Numbered from the stretch's first letter, positions 38,396-50,661 are shown. The stretch is 64,000 bases of DNA from Myotis daubentonii (GCF_963259705.1 NC_081841.1:32515358-32579357), one strand, 5' to 3'. Translations and numbers: made by a program. The notes: generated from the letters alone by a model not told the origin.

Positions 38396-39168
38396 TAAAA
38401 TAGCAAGCACTTTAAATGATTTTGCTCTATTATACAATTTTGCAGCAAATTTAGAAACTACTGATTCTTTTCCTTAGAGATTTCCTATGCATATAATTAT
38501 ATAGTTGAAGCATATGCATTTATATATTTACTTCCACTTTATATTATAATATGAGTAAATTAATAATGATTAAAGTTATTCAGGAACATTATCCCAACAT
38601 GCCATTGTGTATTACTCCATTAATACATATGTAACATAAACTACAAAACAACTGATATATTTTTATATGCTTAAAGAGTTTCATTATTTTCAAATGATCT
38701 ATACATATTTATATTTGCATACGCTGTGAGTTTTTTCTTTGTTTTTAGGATGGATTTGTAGAAAAATAATAAAAAGTTGATTTTTAAGTAATTTTTATTT
38801 ATCAACTTTTCAAATCTACTTTGGTTTTTTGAATTCCCCTCTTGTATTTTTGTTTTTAGGTTATTCTTTTCTAGTTTTTTTTTTTTTTTTTTCTGTCGCT
38901 GTTCTTTTCTCAATTATTTGGAGATCCCGGGACTTTAAGTTGATACTATCAGCGGTAAGTTTGGGGAGGTCTTCAAGGAGGGGCTGAGACTATTGAATGT
39001 GTGAGGCATATGAATTCTTTGCCCTAAGGGTAGACTGTGGCAGATGATATTTTTCCAAAGATGACCACAACAACATCTAACCACACTCTACTAACAATGT
39101 GACTTTCCAATCCTAATAGGAGATGGATGTATGCAAGGACTTTCCCCCCTTGAGCCTGGGTGGGTCTT

Positions 39169-39378
39169 TTTTTAAAAAAAATTGATTTCGTAGAGGAAGG
39201 GAGAAGGAGAGAGAAACTGAGACATCAATTATGAGAGAGAATCATTGGTTGGCAGCCTCCCTCATTTCCCCTCACCGGGGACTGAGCCTGCTACTTGGGC
39301 ACGCACCCCTGACTGAAACCGAACCAGGACCCTTCAGTCCACAAGCAGATGCTCTATCCACTGAGCAAACCAGCCAGG
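39169..39378 (-). mobile_element. Ves SINE inside an old LTR-like repeat
   Basis: Diverged Ves copy with imperfect flanks GGTGGGTCTTT / GATGGGCCTTT. Confidence 0.85.
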
Positions 39379-39410
39379 ATGGGCCTTTGTGATTGCTTTA
39401 TCGTATAGAG

Positions 39411-39622
39411 CAGCGGTTCTCAATCTGTGGGTCACGAACCCTTTGGCGGTCGAACAACCCTTTCACAGGGGTCGCCTAAGACCATCCTGCATATTAGATG
39501 TTTACATTACGATTCATAACAGTAGCAACATTACAGTTATGAAGTAGCAACGAAAATAATTTTATGGTTGGGTCACAACATGAGGAACTGTATTTAAAGG
39601 GCCAGAAGGTTGAGAACCACTG
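39411..39622. mobile_element. non-autonomous hAT (SPIN-like)
   Basis: A 212-bp element begins CAGCGGTTCTCAATCTGTGG and ends GGTTGAGAACCACTG. The flanks GTATAGAG and CTATAGAG form an 8-bp duplication with one mismatch. It is nearly identical to the copy at 48628. Confidence 0.88.
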
Positions 39623-40773
39623 CTATAGAGTATGATGGGACTGATGCTCAATCACTTCTGATGAGAGGTTATAAAAATGGTATGCACTTCTGCTCTGTTC
39701 TCTTTGTACACAAGGTTTGGGGGAAGCTAGCCACTACATTAACAGTCCAACTGTCCTGAGGCTGTCGTGCTGTGAGGTCGCCCAAACTAGCCGACAAGGA
39801 GAGACCCTGTGGAGAGCCCTGAGACCACATGGAGAAAGCGAGGTGCCGGGTCAGCGCCAGCTGCTCCAGCCCTGCACCATTTCAACTTACCACCAGATGA
39901 GAGACCATGAGTCAAATTTGCTCAACCTTGTCCTTCCTGAATCCCTGACCCACAGAAATTGTGAAAGACACTAAAATTATTGTTGCTTAAGCCACAAAGG
40001 GTGATTTGTTATTGAGTAATAAATAACTGAAACAAGAGCTTCAAAACACTTCAACTCCAATCTCCCCGAATGTGATTTTATTTTCCAGTATTTTAGCTGT
40101 GCCTTTTATTTTGACACTACAAATCATATGCAAAGATATTGTGTATATAATTATTATTTTATATAGATGAGGTTTGTTTAGGTTTATTTGCTTAGTAGTT
40201 TCTTTGCATCTCAGATTTTTCTTTTGAAGTAATTTATTTTTTCCTGATATATATTCTTTAGAATTTCTTCCAGTGATGGTCTATTGATGGCAAATAATCT
40301 TTATGTCTTTTTTTTAGAAAAAAAATTTTTTAAGTAATTTGCTGAGCATGCATTTCTATGTTGATAGTTGCTTATATATTAGCACTTTGAAAATATTTTT
40401 TCACTATCAATATTACTGTTGGAAGGTGTCTGCTTTTAGTCTATAAATCTTTTGCAAGTGATCTGTTTTTTCTCTCTGGCTGTTTTTAACAGCATTTTAC
40501 TTTCTTTAGTTTTACTAAAATGGTCTAGGTCTGCCATTTTAAAATGTATTTATGTTTTATATTTTGTGTTGTAATTATGGATTACATTATTCTTTAATTC
40601 TGAATAAGTCTCAACTTTTAAATCTATTTTATGATTCCCCAATTATACTTTAATATAGTCCTTCTCGTTCTATGTGTGTGTTTTTTATCTTATCTTCATA
40701 TTTTCTATACCCTTGTATCTGGAAAATTATTTGCCTCTTTCAGTTTACCAATTCTCTCTTCAGTTATGTATAA

Positions 40774-41457
40774 CTAGAGGCCTGGTGCACAAAAATTTGT
40801 GCACTCGGGGGGGAGGGGGGGCCCTCAGCCTGGCCTGTGCCCTCTCGCAGTCTGGGACCCCTCGGGAGATAACGACCTGCTGGCTTAGGCCTGCTCCCAG
40901 GTGGCAGAGGGCAGGCCCAATCCCTAGGTGCAGCCCCTGGTCGGGCTTAGAGAAGGGCCGACTGAGGAGTTGGGGCACCGCCCTGTCATGCACAGAGCAG
41001 GGCGGATTGGGAGGTTGTGATGCCACCCTCAGTCATGCTCAGGGTAGGGCCGATTGGGGGGTTGGGGCACCGTTCCCTGTCACACTCAAGGCAGGGTCGA
41101 TGGGGAGTTTGCAGCGCCACCCCCTGTCACGCACAGAGCAGGGCCAATCAGGGGGTTGGGGCGCTGCCCCCGTCACACACAGAGCAGGGCCCATCAGGGG
41201 GTTGGGGCACTGCCCTCTATCACCCACAGAGCAGGGCCGATCAGGGGGTTGGGGCGCCGCCACTCTCACACTCAGGGCAGGGCCGATGGGGAGGTTATGG
41301 CTCTACCCCATCACACACAGAGCAGGGCCCGTGGGGGGGGGGTTGGGGAGCTCCCCCCTATCAGGCACAGAGCAGGGCTGCTCAGGGGGTTTGGGTGCTG
41401 CCCTCTGTCACGCTGATCCCGGTGCTGGGAGGCATATTACCCTTTTACTATATAGGG
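40774..41457 (-). mobile_element. HeliBat-type Helitron (first of a tandem pair)
   Basis: CTAG at 40774-40777 and hairpin GTGCACAAAAATTTGTGCAC mark the 3' end on the minus strand. The 5' end (CCTATATAGTAAAAGGGTAA) is at about 41457. Most of its length is a minisatellite with a unit near 47 bp. It lies in an old LINE. Confidence 0.88.
40975..41425. repeat. minisatellite, unit about 47 bp, within the Helitron
   Basis: About nine or ten copies share GTCACACACAGAGCAGGGCC followed by a run around GATCAGGGGGTTGGGG. Unit length varies by one or two bases. The repeat holds stop-free frames on both strands. Confidence 0.88.
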
Positions 41458-41991
41458 TAGAGGCCTGGTGCATGGGTGGGGCCGGCTGGTTTGCCCTGAA
41501 GGGTGTCCTGGATCAGGGTGGGGGTCCCCACTGGGGTGCCTGGCCAGTCTGGGTGAGGGGCTGAGGGCTGTTTTCAGGCTGGGAGTGACTGAAGTTCCCA
41601 ACCGCTCCTTTTTTTCTTTTTTTTTTTTTTATTCTGGGCCAGCTTTACCTTGAGGCTTGGCTCCAGCTCTTAGGCCTCTGCGGCTGAAAGTAGGTTTCTG
41701 GCCTTTGCTTACAATGTTGCGAATCTGCTGGCTGAAGTCTGGCGGTATTTGTTACAATGTTTCTTAAACTGCCCGCTCAGAGGCCTGCAGCGGCAGGCGG
41801 GGAACATTGGTTTCCTCCAACGATCCTCCGATCCTCCGTCACTGAGGCAACCAAGCCTCATGTTAGTTTCAAGCTGCCTGGCTGCCGGCCGCCATCTTGG
41901 CTGACAGTTAATTTGCATATCTCCCTGATTAGCCAATGAAAAGGGTAGCGGTTGTACGCCAATTACCATGTTTCTCTTTTATTAGTGTAGA
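41458..41991 (-). mobile_element. HeliBat-type Helitron (second of a tandem pair)
   Basis: On the minus strand it begins TCTACACTAATAAAAGAGAA at 41991 (flanked by T at 41992). It continues through a CATTGGCTAATCAGGG block shared with the 24918 element, and ends with CATGCACCAGGCCTCTA at the junction with its neighbour. Confidence 0.85.
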
Positions 41992-42302
41992 TCATTGTGT
42001 GCTCATTTAAACAACTACAATTTTCATTACCAAAAGTTCTTTTTCAAAATTACCTAGTAAATTTTGATGTTTGATGTTCTCTTATTGACTTATTCTTATT
42101 TTTATAAAGATTTTATTCTTAGTTATATACTATGTCTGTTAATTCCAATACATTCTTAGGCATTTGCATCTGTAACTTTTTGTTTGCTTTTTGTCTCTGA
42201 GGACTCTCAATATTGATGGTTTGTATGAATTTCAGTGTTTGCTAATCAGCTTGTATTTGTTTAAAAGTGATATAAGGGAATTCCGAGAGCTTTCCTCTAG
42301 AG

Positions 42303-43123
42303 CAGTGGTCGGCAAACCACAGCTAGTGAGCCACATGCGGCTCTTTGGCCCCTTGAGTGTGGCTCTTCCACAAAATACCACGTGTGGGCGCGAACATACA
42401 GTGCGATTGAAACTTCATGGCCCATGCGCAGAAGTCGGTTTTCGGCCTGGGCGAGTCTATTTTGAAGAAGTGGCGTTAGAAGAAGTGGGGGATGTCGGTC
42501 CGTCGGTCGGGCGATGTGCGCGCGATTCATGCAGGAGTTGAGTGAGCCAGTCAGTCAGCAGTCTCATTGTGCAGTGGTTAGTGCTAGTCACGTCCGCAAA
42601 TCGCGTGCGGGTGACAAAAGTACCTACTCGAAGCATAAAGTTACCTGTATTTTTCCAACCAGCTGCAAATCCTACAGGTATTTTTGTCATTAATTTAGGA
42701 ATTGTAATTATTTTGTGTTGGTGGCTTTATTATTATAAAATGAAACTTATCTGCTTAGAGGGGTTTAAATGCCTAACCTTGCTAAATAACGTCTCTCGCT
42801 TACTGTTTATTTCCTTCCTTAGCACTCATGACAACTGCAATTATTTGATGTGACTATTTAAAGTTGATCTTCCTCACTAGAATGTAAGTTCCAGAAGGAT
42901 GTCATGTTATCTCTAGCCTTAGACACATAATAGGCATTCCACAAATATATTAGTGTATTGAACTCATGCTGTTAATACTAAGTCGTCAATCCAAAATTAT
43001 TAAGTTAATAACAATGTACCTACCTATATAGTTTAAGTTTAAAAAATTTGGCTCTCAAAAGAAATTTCAATCGTTGTACTGTTGATATTTGGCTCTGTTG
43101 ACTAATGAGTTTGCCGACCACTG
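42303..43123. mobile_element. non-autonomous hAT, 821 bp, with an L2 relic inside
   Basis: It has perfect 15-bp inverted ends (CAGTGGTCGGCAAAC) and flanks CTCTAGAG / ATCTAGAA, i.e. the hAT-preferred nTCTAGAn target. The inside is non-coding. Around 42800-42962 it resembles the 3' end of an ancient L2 (TAGAATGTAAGTTCCAGAAG). Confidence 0.88.
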
Positions 43124-43494
43124 ATCTAGAAGAAATGTGTTTGCTTCTATTGGGAGCCAGGGGCTGCTAATGACCTGAGACCACATTAGGTCCTTATCAT
43201 CCCTTACCATGGCTTAATATGAAACACCCATTAATATGTAACATGGTCTCCTGTTCTCATCTTTGATATCCAAATTGTATAGTTCACAGTGCTTGGTCTG
43301 GTTTTAGGTCCATGATTTTCTGTTTTGTGGCAGTTTTTTTGTTTGTCTGGAGGAGAAGTTATGCAGATAACCATGGAAATTTCCTAAATTTGATGAGCCC
43401 ATTAATGGATTTTAAAATGTATTAGCCAAGAACAAAATGTATTCCAACAGAAGAATTTTCCTGAGTAGCCATTCTGAATATCAATCAGAGTAGT

Positions 43495-43670
43495 TTTACT
43501 GGATGCAGCCACATTATGTCATTTATATCTCTCAACAACCCTCAAGGTAAACATTTTATTTTCAATTGACAGGTGGGAGGTTAAGCAACCAATGCAACAT
43601 AGTGCACTGGCACTAGAATTTGAACATAAATCTCTTTAAAGCCAAGACCTCTATTACAGTGCAATATTGC
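43495..43670 (-). mobile_element. MIR SINE relic
   Basis: Reverse MIR landmarks include ATCTCTCAACAACCCTCAAG and GAGGTTAAGCAACCAATGCA. Confidence 0.6.
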
Positions 43671-44009
43671 ATCTCAGACACAAACTCAGTACAGATCTAT
43701 ATCCTTTTAGAAGCATCCCCTCTCTACCTCCTATTTGCTCTCTTTAGTTCCAGTTTTAGCATCCACCTCTGAATTCCCTTATATTATGGCAGGTGTTAGA
43801 ATTCTATCAATGGATGCCAAGCCTTGATGCAAACACTGATAAGATGCTCCAAGTCTGAAAAGAGTCAGCTGGCAGAGTAGATATGGAAGTTTTAGAAACA
43901 TAAGCTGAGATGTGAGTCATATAGAATTTTAAAGACAAACTGCTATAATCTTCTTTGGACCCAAATTATTTTCCTTAATACTCAAATTATTTTTTTAAAA
44001 AGCACACAC

Positions 44010-44945
44010 TCATCTGCTGATGGGAACTTGAGCTATTTCTAGATCTTGGCTATCCTATATAATAAAAGGCTAATATGCAAATTGTCCCCTCAACGGGGAG
44101 TTCAACTGGGAGTTTGACCAGGGAGTGGGGCCGGCCAGCCAACTGCCCGTAGCCCCTCCCCCCAGCCGGCCCCACCCTGGACCGGCCTCTCCACACCAAG
44201 TGGAGGTGGGTCCAGCCAGACCCCACCCATGCATGAATTCGTGCACTGGGCCTCTAGTTGTAAATAATGCTGCTATGAAGATAGGGGTACATATATTCTT
44301 TCTGATTTGTGTTTTGGGATTCTTAGGATATATTCCCAGAAGTGAGATCACTGGGTTAAAAGGCAGTTCCATTTTTAATTTTTTGAGGAAACATACTGTT
44401 TTCCACAGTGGCTGCACCCATCTGTATTCCCACCAACAGTGCACTAGGGTTCCCTTTTCTCCACATCCTCACCACTTGTTTGTTGATTTATTGATTATAG
44501 CCATTCTGACAGGTGTGAGGTGATATTTCATTGTGGTTTTAATTTGCATCTCTCTATGATTTGTGACCTTCAGCATGGAACTCTTACCCTTTGCAATAGC
44601 ATGCATGGACCTGGAGAGTATTATGCTAAGCAAAAAAAAAAAAAAAAAAAAGCCAGTCAGAGAAAGATAAATACACATATGATCTCACTAATATGTGGGA
44701 TCTGATGAACAAAATGGGACCAGGAACATGTATACATGGAACAGACTGGCGAGTGCCAGAGGGGCAGGGTAACTGGATAAAGAATGTGAAGTGATTATCT
44801 ACAGAATATATGCAGACCCCAAGGTCAGGGACAATGGTGTGGTGAAGGCCAAGGGAGGGTTCGGTGGTGAGGGTCAGTGGAGATGGCCAAAGGGGAAGGA
44901 AATGTGAGACATCCGCAATAGTGTCAACATTAAAAAAATTTAATT
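44010..44945 (+). mobile_element. L1 3' fragment, split by a Helitron
   Basis: The segment has typical L1 blocks (AATGCTGCTATGAAGATAGG, then CCACAGTGGCTGCACCCATC). A jump near 44560-44640 to an A-run indicates an internal deletion. It then continues into a bat L1 3' UTR with an A-rich end near 44945. Confidence 0.85.
44053..44257 (+). mobile_element. HeliBat-type Helitron inside an L1, 205 bp
   Basis: It begins TCCTATATAATAAAAGGCTA and ends GCATGAATTCGTGCACTGGG then CCTCTAG. It lies between A (44052) and T (44258). The flanks join to give CTTGGCTATTGTAAATAATG, a well-known L1 stretch, so the insertion is exact. Confidence 0.94.
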
Positions 44946-47508
44946 AATAAAAACGGTGAAAAATAAAATAAAAAGTGCACAAAATAAACAACTGTTTTTC
45001 CCGGTAATATCTCCACATTCCCAATTGCCATTAGTAAATAGAGGCAGTAACCATGGGATAAAGTCTCTTCCTCTTGTATGAGAAAGACTATCCAGGCTCT
45101 ACTGGATACAGAAACCTCAAATAAATACCAGGGTCTCATATCAAGTTCACCCAGTGACGCAAAAGCTACAGGCTTACAAATTTTAAAAGGTTAACTCCAC
45201 CGTGATTTATACTGCATTTGTTCTGAAGCTTTTTTATTTCCTAATTCATGACAACTTAAAAAAAAAATAACCAAGTTTTCCCTGCTAAGCATTCCACTAA
45301 TACTGTTTTTGAAATATCTGTTACTAAAACATTCGTCTCCTCAGCTTAAGATAAGAAATGCATTTTAACTGACACCAAAAAAATTCATTGAATTTCCTTT
45401 TATAAGACAATTCAAACCAAAAATTCAGTTTGGAGGAGATTTTTAAATGTATCTATTACTTACTCATTCCATAAACATACATTGTGCAGGTCCTGTGTGC
45501 CAAACAACTTGCTGGGACCTCAATGGCACAGGTAAGAGATTCTAACCCCACACTGCTCACACCTATACTATTTTCTCGAATATGCCTGTATAGAAACACA
45601 CATTCAGAATCCTGCTGCTCTGTTTTAGTGGCTGCAAATAACAATCTTTCCCAAGTTAGAGATTTCATATTTAAAAATGAATTCTTAATGTCATGATAGG
45701 TCAACTTAGTTCAACTTGTTATCTTTTAAAATCATTTGCCCAAATATGTATGGAACTGCTGTGATAAGAAAAATGGCTACTGAGGTTTCAACTCTGTTGC
45801 AAGTCGAGAAATAAAGCTTTGAGAACTCTGATTTCTTCTTTTAGATGATGCTATCATATAATGACTCAGTCTGGGCCATTTTTGTATAATGCAACCATTG
45901 GAAAATTAAAGATGCTTACATACACATCCATGAAAATTTTGCATAAATTGTAGGAGGGGTTCAAGGAGCCCCTTAAAGCCCCTTAGGTAGACCCCAAGAC
46001 CTTGACAATGTCTACTGACTGTGAGTAACTCCAGTGTGTGCGTCATGTTTCACTCAACTTTGTATTCCCTCTTCCAGAGCAGATTTCAAAAGGTATTAGT
46101 TGAATGAGTGCTTCTGCATCTTGGTTCTCATGACACTTGAATCTTAATCTCCCTCTCCCCCTAGGAATTTCCAAATCCTCCACTTCTACATAGATACTTT
46201 CCTAAAACATCTGCTCGGGACTAATTTGACGGTCTAAACAGCTTTCTCTTTTCCAAACTCTACTCTCATAATTTTCCCTTTTCCACTTTACAAAATAAAA
46301 GCATACCTCTTATTATCCCAAATATTACAAGGATGCAGAGTGTAAAAACCACCAGACCACCAAACCAAAAAAAATATTTCCAAGATACACAGCTCCTGAG
46401 GCAGTGTCCCTTGAGAGAAAGCAAAAACATTTCAAAAAACATAAGAAACAGAAAGACTGTGCCTTATTTTATTCAGGGGACAAACTCTTGGCAATTTCCG
46501 TACCTTATTTATATAGTCAATAATTAGAGTTCAGAAATGAGATTACTATATGGGGTTACATTTTAGCATGTGCTTGAATTAAAAAGTAGTCTGCCTTTCC
46601 TGACACAAAGTCAACTCAACTTACTGAATCAATTTGACAAAGATTACTGACATTGCTACGAGGATATGTCACATCAGAAGAGTTAAATCTGTATTTCTCA
46701 GATTTTGACTGTATATATTTAAAGCCTATGCACAGTATATAATGCCCTGAACATACATTCTTGCCAGCTATTTAACTTTGTAGCCAAAAAATCAAGTGAT
46801 TTAAAAATGATCAATGAAATAAAGATGGATTTAAAACATTCTTGTAAGGCATATTTGAACAAAAATATTTAAAACCCATTAGGTTAGTTGGTATGTTGAT
46901 AAAGAGTAATCTTATGCATGGATCATTGCTGCCATCCACCTGCAAAACCCAGTGAAGAAAGGAAGAGGACAATAGCAATTGAACATCCAACAGGATCTGC
47001 AGCTATATTAGAACAGGCTCTCTCCTCCCAGCCCATAAAAATGTAATCAGAGCCTTTTCTCATCTTGTGTCACAGGCATCCTAACTAATCTTTTTGTTCT
47101 GGGTGCTGTCACAGAGAACACATTTTACACCCATTGAATAACAACTTACTGAGATGATATACTTCATGTTAAGTGTTGTTACCACACCACACACATATAC
47201 ACACAGACAAGGGCACAAGGAAACATTTGGAGGTGATGGATGTATTTATTACCTTAACTGTGGTGACAGTATCATGGGTGTATGCATAGACCCAAATTCA
47301 TCAAAGTGTATACATTAAAGATGTGCAGTTTTTTTTGAATATTAGTTATACCTCTCTATAGCTGTTTTTCAAAAAATAAGAATGCATTTAAACAAGTATA
47401 CTAAAAAAGTGATAGTAATTTCTGTTAAATCCATCAACAAATATGAAGTTCTCTAACCTTATTGTTTTGTACCATAATCATATGGCCTCATATATATTTA
47501 ATTTTTCT
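44946..47508. other. intronic stretch, little recognised
   Basis: Mostly AT-rich DNA. Weak L2-like pieces may lie at 45455-45560 and 45990-46120. Confidence 0.35.
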
Positions 47509-47525
47509 CAAGCCTGTTTTATCTT

Positions 47526-47730
47526 TTTATAATATGTTTTTATTTATTTTAGAGAAAGGGGAAGGGAAGGGATAGAGAGATAGAAACTTTGATGAGAGAG
47601 AAACATCAATTGGCTGCCTCCTGCAAGAACCCACTGGGGATCGAGCCCGCAACCCGGGCATGTGCCCTGACTGGGAGTCACACTGTGATCTCATAGGTCA
47701 ACGCTCAACCACTGAGCCACCCTGGCTGGG
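47526..47730 (-). mobile_element. Ves SINE
   Basis: Flanked by a 17-bp duplication CAAGCCTGTTTTATCTT (47509-47525) and a copy with one mismatch (47731-47747). Confidence 0.93.
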
Positions 47731-48290
47731 CAAGCCTGTTTCATCTTGATACTGATATTTTCTAAGAGAATTTTGTAGTGAAAACTCACAGTGCTTATAA
47801 ACCTTGGTGGAATATTTTTTATAAGAACCAAGAATTTGGAGGACAGCTGAAAATTAGTGGTACTTAGCATTTCCACTGCACAGCTTTGCCCAATGAGTTT
47901 AATTTTCAGTCACATGGAAGTGCAAGATACTGCCAACATCTTGGGTTTGAACAGCTTTGAGAGAAGACTGTATAAAATGTGAATAAAAAACTTCCCCAAT
48001 CCAGTACTCTCCTTCCCCTGGGAAGGACCACTGTTGTTCTTCATAGTTTTACTTGCTCTGTATGTGTCCCTCAGCCATACTGTTAATTTTATTTTTACCT
48101 TTATATAAAGTTCTACCGTATTTTGATTGACTTACTATTTTTTCTCAACATCAGGTTTATGAATTTCATCCATTTTATCATGGGTAGTTATATAGTTCAT
48201 TGCTATAAAGTATTCTGTTATGTAAACATTTTCCTATTTATTCATTCTATCACTGATGCACAGTGGTAGAATCAATTATGTTATCTATCA

Positions 48291-48291
48291 T

Positions 48292-48335
<44 letters not shown>
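48291..48335. repeat. (TTTA)n microsatellite
   Basis: About eleven TTTA units at the tail of the SINE at 48336; probably grown from its A-rich tail. Confidence 0.95.
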
Positions 48336-48545
48336 TACTCACCTGAGGATATGCTCACTGACTTTAGAGAAAGGGAGAGTGAGAGAGAGACACAGAGAGA
48401 AACATCAATGTGAAAGAGAAACATCAATTGGTTGCCTTTCATACATGCCCCAACCAGGACCGAACCCCAATCCAGGCATGTGCCCTACCTGGGAATTGAA
48501 CCCATGAGCGGGACGACACTCCAGAAACTGAGCCACACAGTCAAG
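48336..48545 (-). mobile_element. Ves-related SINE, CACCTGAGGATA type
   Basis: The tail end reads CTCACCTGAGGATATG instead of the usual AT-rich tail, like the copy at 61088. It sits next to a (TTTA)n tract inside an old L1 and appears to be an older subtype. Confidence 0.8.
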
Positions 48546-48627
48546 TGTCGTAACTATTCTAGAGTTTAACTACTATAAACAACTATCATGCACTTCTCCC
48601 TTATAGTTACTGTTGTTTTTCTCTAGG

Positions 48628-48841
48628 CAGCGGTTCTCAACCTGTGGGTCGCGACCCCTTTGGCGGCCGAAGGACCCTTTTTCACAGGGGTCGCCTAAGA
48701 TCATCTTGCATATCAGATATTTACATTACAATTCATAACAGTAGCAACATTACAGTTATGAAGTAGCAACGAAAATAATTTTATGGTTGGGTCACAACAT
48801 GAGGAACTGTATTTAAAGGGCCAGATGGTTGAGAACTACTG
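48628..48841. mobile_element. non-autonomous hAT (SPIN-like)
   Basis: Same family and length as 39411-39622, starting CAGCGGTTCTCAACCTGTGG and ending GGTTGAGAACTACTG. It is inserted in an old L1. The target duplication is not clear. Confidence 0.85.
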
Positions 48842-50164
48842 GTAGGAATGGAACCGCTAAGGTATGGGGTAGGTTCTTCTTCAACTGCAGTAGATAATGT
48901 CAAAATGCATTCCAAAGTGGTTGTAATTATATTCACTCCAACTAGCATATATGTTACTGTCTATTGCTTTACATCCTCACCAACAGCTGAAACAGTTGTT
49001 GCCACCTGATGGATATGGAATAATGCCTCATTTGAATATTTATTTGCATTTTTCTGATTATTGAGATTGAGCATATATTCATTCATTTACTTGCTATTTA
49101 GACTAGTGCTTTGAAATCTGGCTCTGACATTTTTTATTGGGATTTTTGATTTTCATATTAATTTCTTCCTAAATTAAATGAGTTATTTATATATTCTGAA
49201 TGCAAGTCCTTGGTTAGTTGTCTTCTTCTATAATGTGGTTGTACTTGCTCTGCTTTTAGCATGTCTTTTTATGAATAAAAGCTCATTTTAATATATCAAA
49301 CGTATCAGTCTTTTCCTTTCAATTAGTGCTATTTATTTAAGAAATTACAAGGCCTGTGCTGTTTCCTACAAGATTTCGTTTTGCTTTTCAAGTTTCAGTC
49401 TCCACTATCTAGAAACAATGCTTTGTATCAAGTATGAGGTAGAAATGTAATTTCATTTGTTTCCAAATAGACACCTGTCTCAACATCATTCTGAAAAGTT
49501 TTTCCTTTTCTCATTGATCTACACTATTACCTCTGTCATATATTAAGAGTCTCTATGTATGTGGATCTGATTGAGGGGCCCCTGTTCTGTTTAACTGATC
49601 AGTTTGTTTATCTCCGCACCAATACCACATTGTCTTCATTATAATAGCTATATATAGGTACTAGATTATAATATCTGATAGAGTAACTCTTCCAACCATT
49701 TTTTTCTTCAAAAACTCCTTTAATATTCTTGGCTCTGCATTTCAACTTGTCAAGTGATACACACACAACCATATTGAGGTTGTTATTGGAATTTCAATGA
49801 CTCTATAGACCAATTTGGATAGCACTGATGCCTTTACAATACTGAGTCTTTTAGTCATGGACATGGTATATCCATACATTTAGTCAGGTTGTCTGAAATG
49901 TCTCAATAAAATTCCAAATTTTTTCCATAGAATGCTTGCTTTTTTGTGTGTTGAGTACATCATATTACTTGATGCTATTGTAATGGTATATCATTTCCTT
50001 ATTTCACAAAATAGAATAGTTATATTCATTTTGATTTTTAATCCAAATACCTTGCTACACTGAATACATTTTTAAGTGAAAAAATTTAAACTTTCCAAAA
50101 TAACTTGTCACTTATGAAAACTCGATTGTTTCCTTGTACAATGCATGGATCACCTGGAAAGATC

Positions 50165-50410
50165 ACCTGGTGTGATGGTAACTGATTAGGAGCATGGGTT
50201 TTGGATTGAGCTATGTCTGGGTGAAGTCCCAGAATGATTACTCGCAACTGTGAGTATGAGCAGGTGACTAAACTTACCACATCACATTTCCTTTTTCTGT
50301 AAATACATATTTAAAATATTCTACCTATTAGGATTGTTTTGAGGATTAAATGTTGCAATGTATATAAATAGCACAAAATCTAGCACATGGAAATGCTGAC
50401 TAAATGATTA
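50165..50410 (+). mobile_element. MIR SINE relic
   Basis: GGATTGTTTTGAGGATTAAA and the CATGGGTTTTGGATTGAG head follow the MIR order. Confidence 0.7.
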
Positions 50411-50570
50411 ATCATAATGATTTGTATCATAATGATTCTTTCTTGCCTTGTATTAATTGTTTATGTTGAACATAAGTCTTAACCAACAGGTTTATTTTGC
50501 CTCTTAAGTATTTAATTGTTTACACTTTCCTTTCTCCTGTAGTTTTCATAATTTTTCTCAATAACACAAT

Positions 50571-50593
50571 CTCTCTCTCTGTCTCTCTCTGTC

Positions 50594-50661
<68 letters not shown>

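Larger units (their letters stand above)
39035..40035 (+). mobile_element. old LTR-like (MaLR-type) repeat, nested target
   Basis: Blocks such as CCTGACCCACAGAAATTGTG and GTTGCTTAAGCCACAAAGGG fit a MaLR-type LTR relic. It is interrupted by the Ves SINE at 39169 and the SPIN-like hAT at 39411. Confidence 0.55.
40080..43480 (-). mobile_element. old LINE fragment, interrupted
   Basis: AT-rich sequence on both sides of the Helitron pair and the 42303 hAT resembles antisense L1 (TTCTTCCAGTGATGGTCTAT, then TTTTTCTCTCTGGCTGTTTT). The exact limits are uncertain. Confidence 0.4.
48010..50060 (-). mobile_element. old L1, ORF2 relic (pseudogene)
   Basis: Read on the minus strand, the segment has patches resembling the C-terminal third of L1 ORF2, with many stops, followed by L1 3' sequence. 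It is cut by the SINE at 48336 and the hAT at 48628, so it predates both. Confidence 0.65.

Noticed and set aside
40674..41564. 296-codon open frame on plus
   Set aside because: It runs through the Helitron hairpin and a GC-rich minisatellite; the frame is open only because of the repeat composition.
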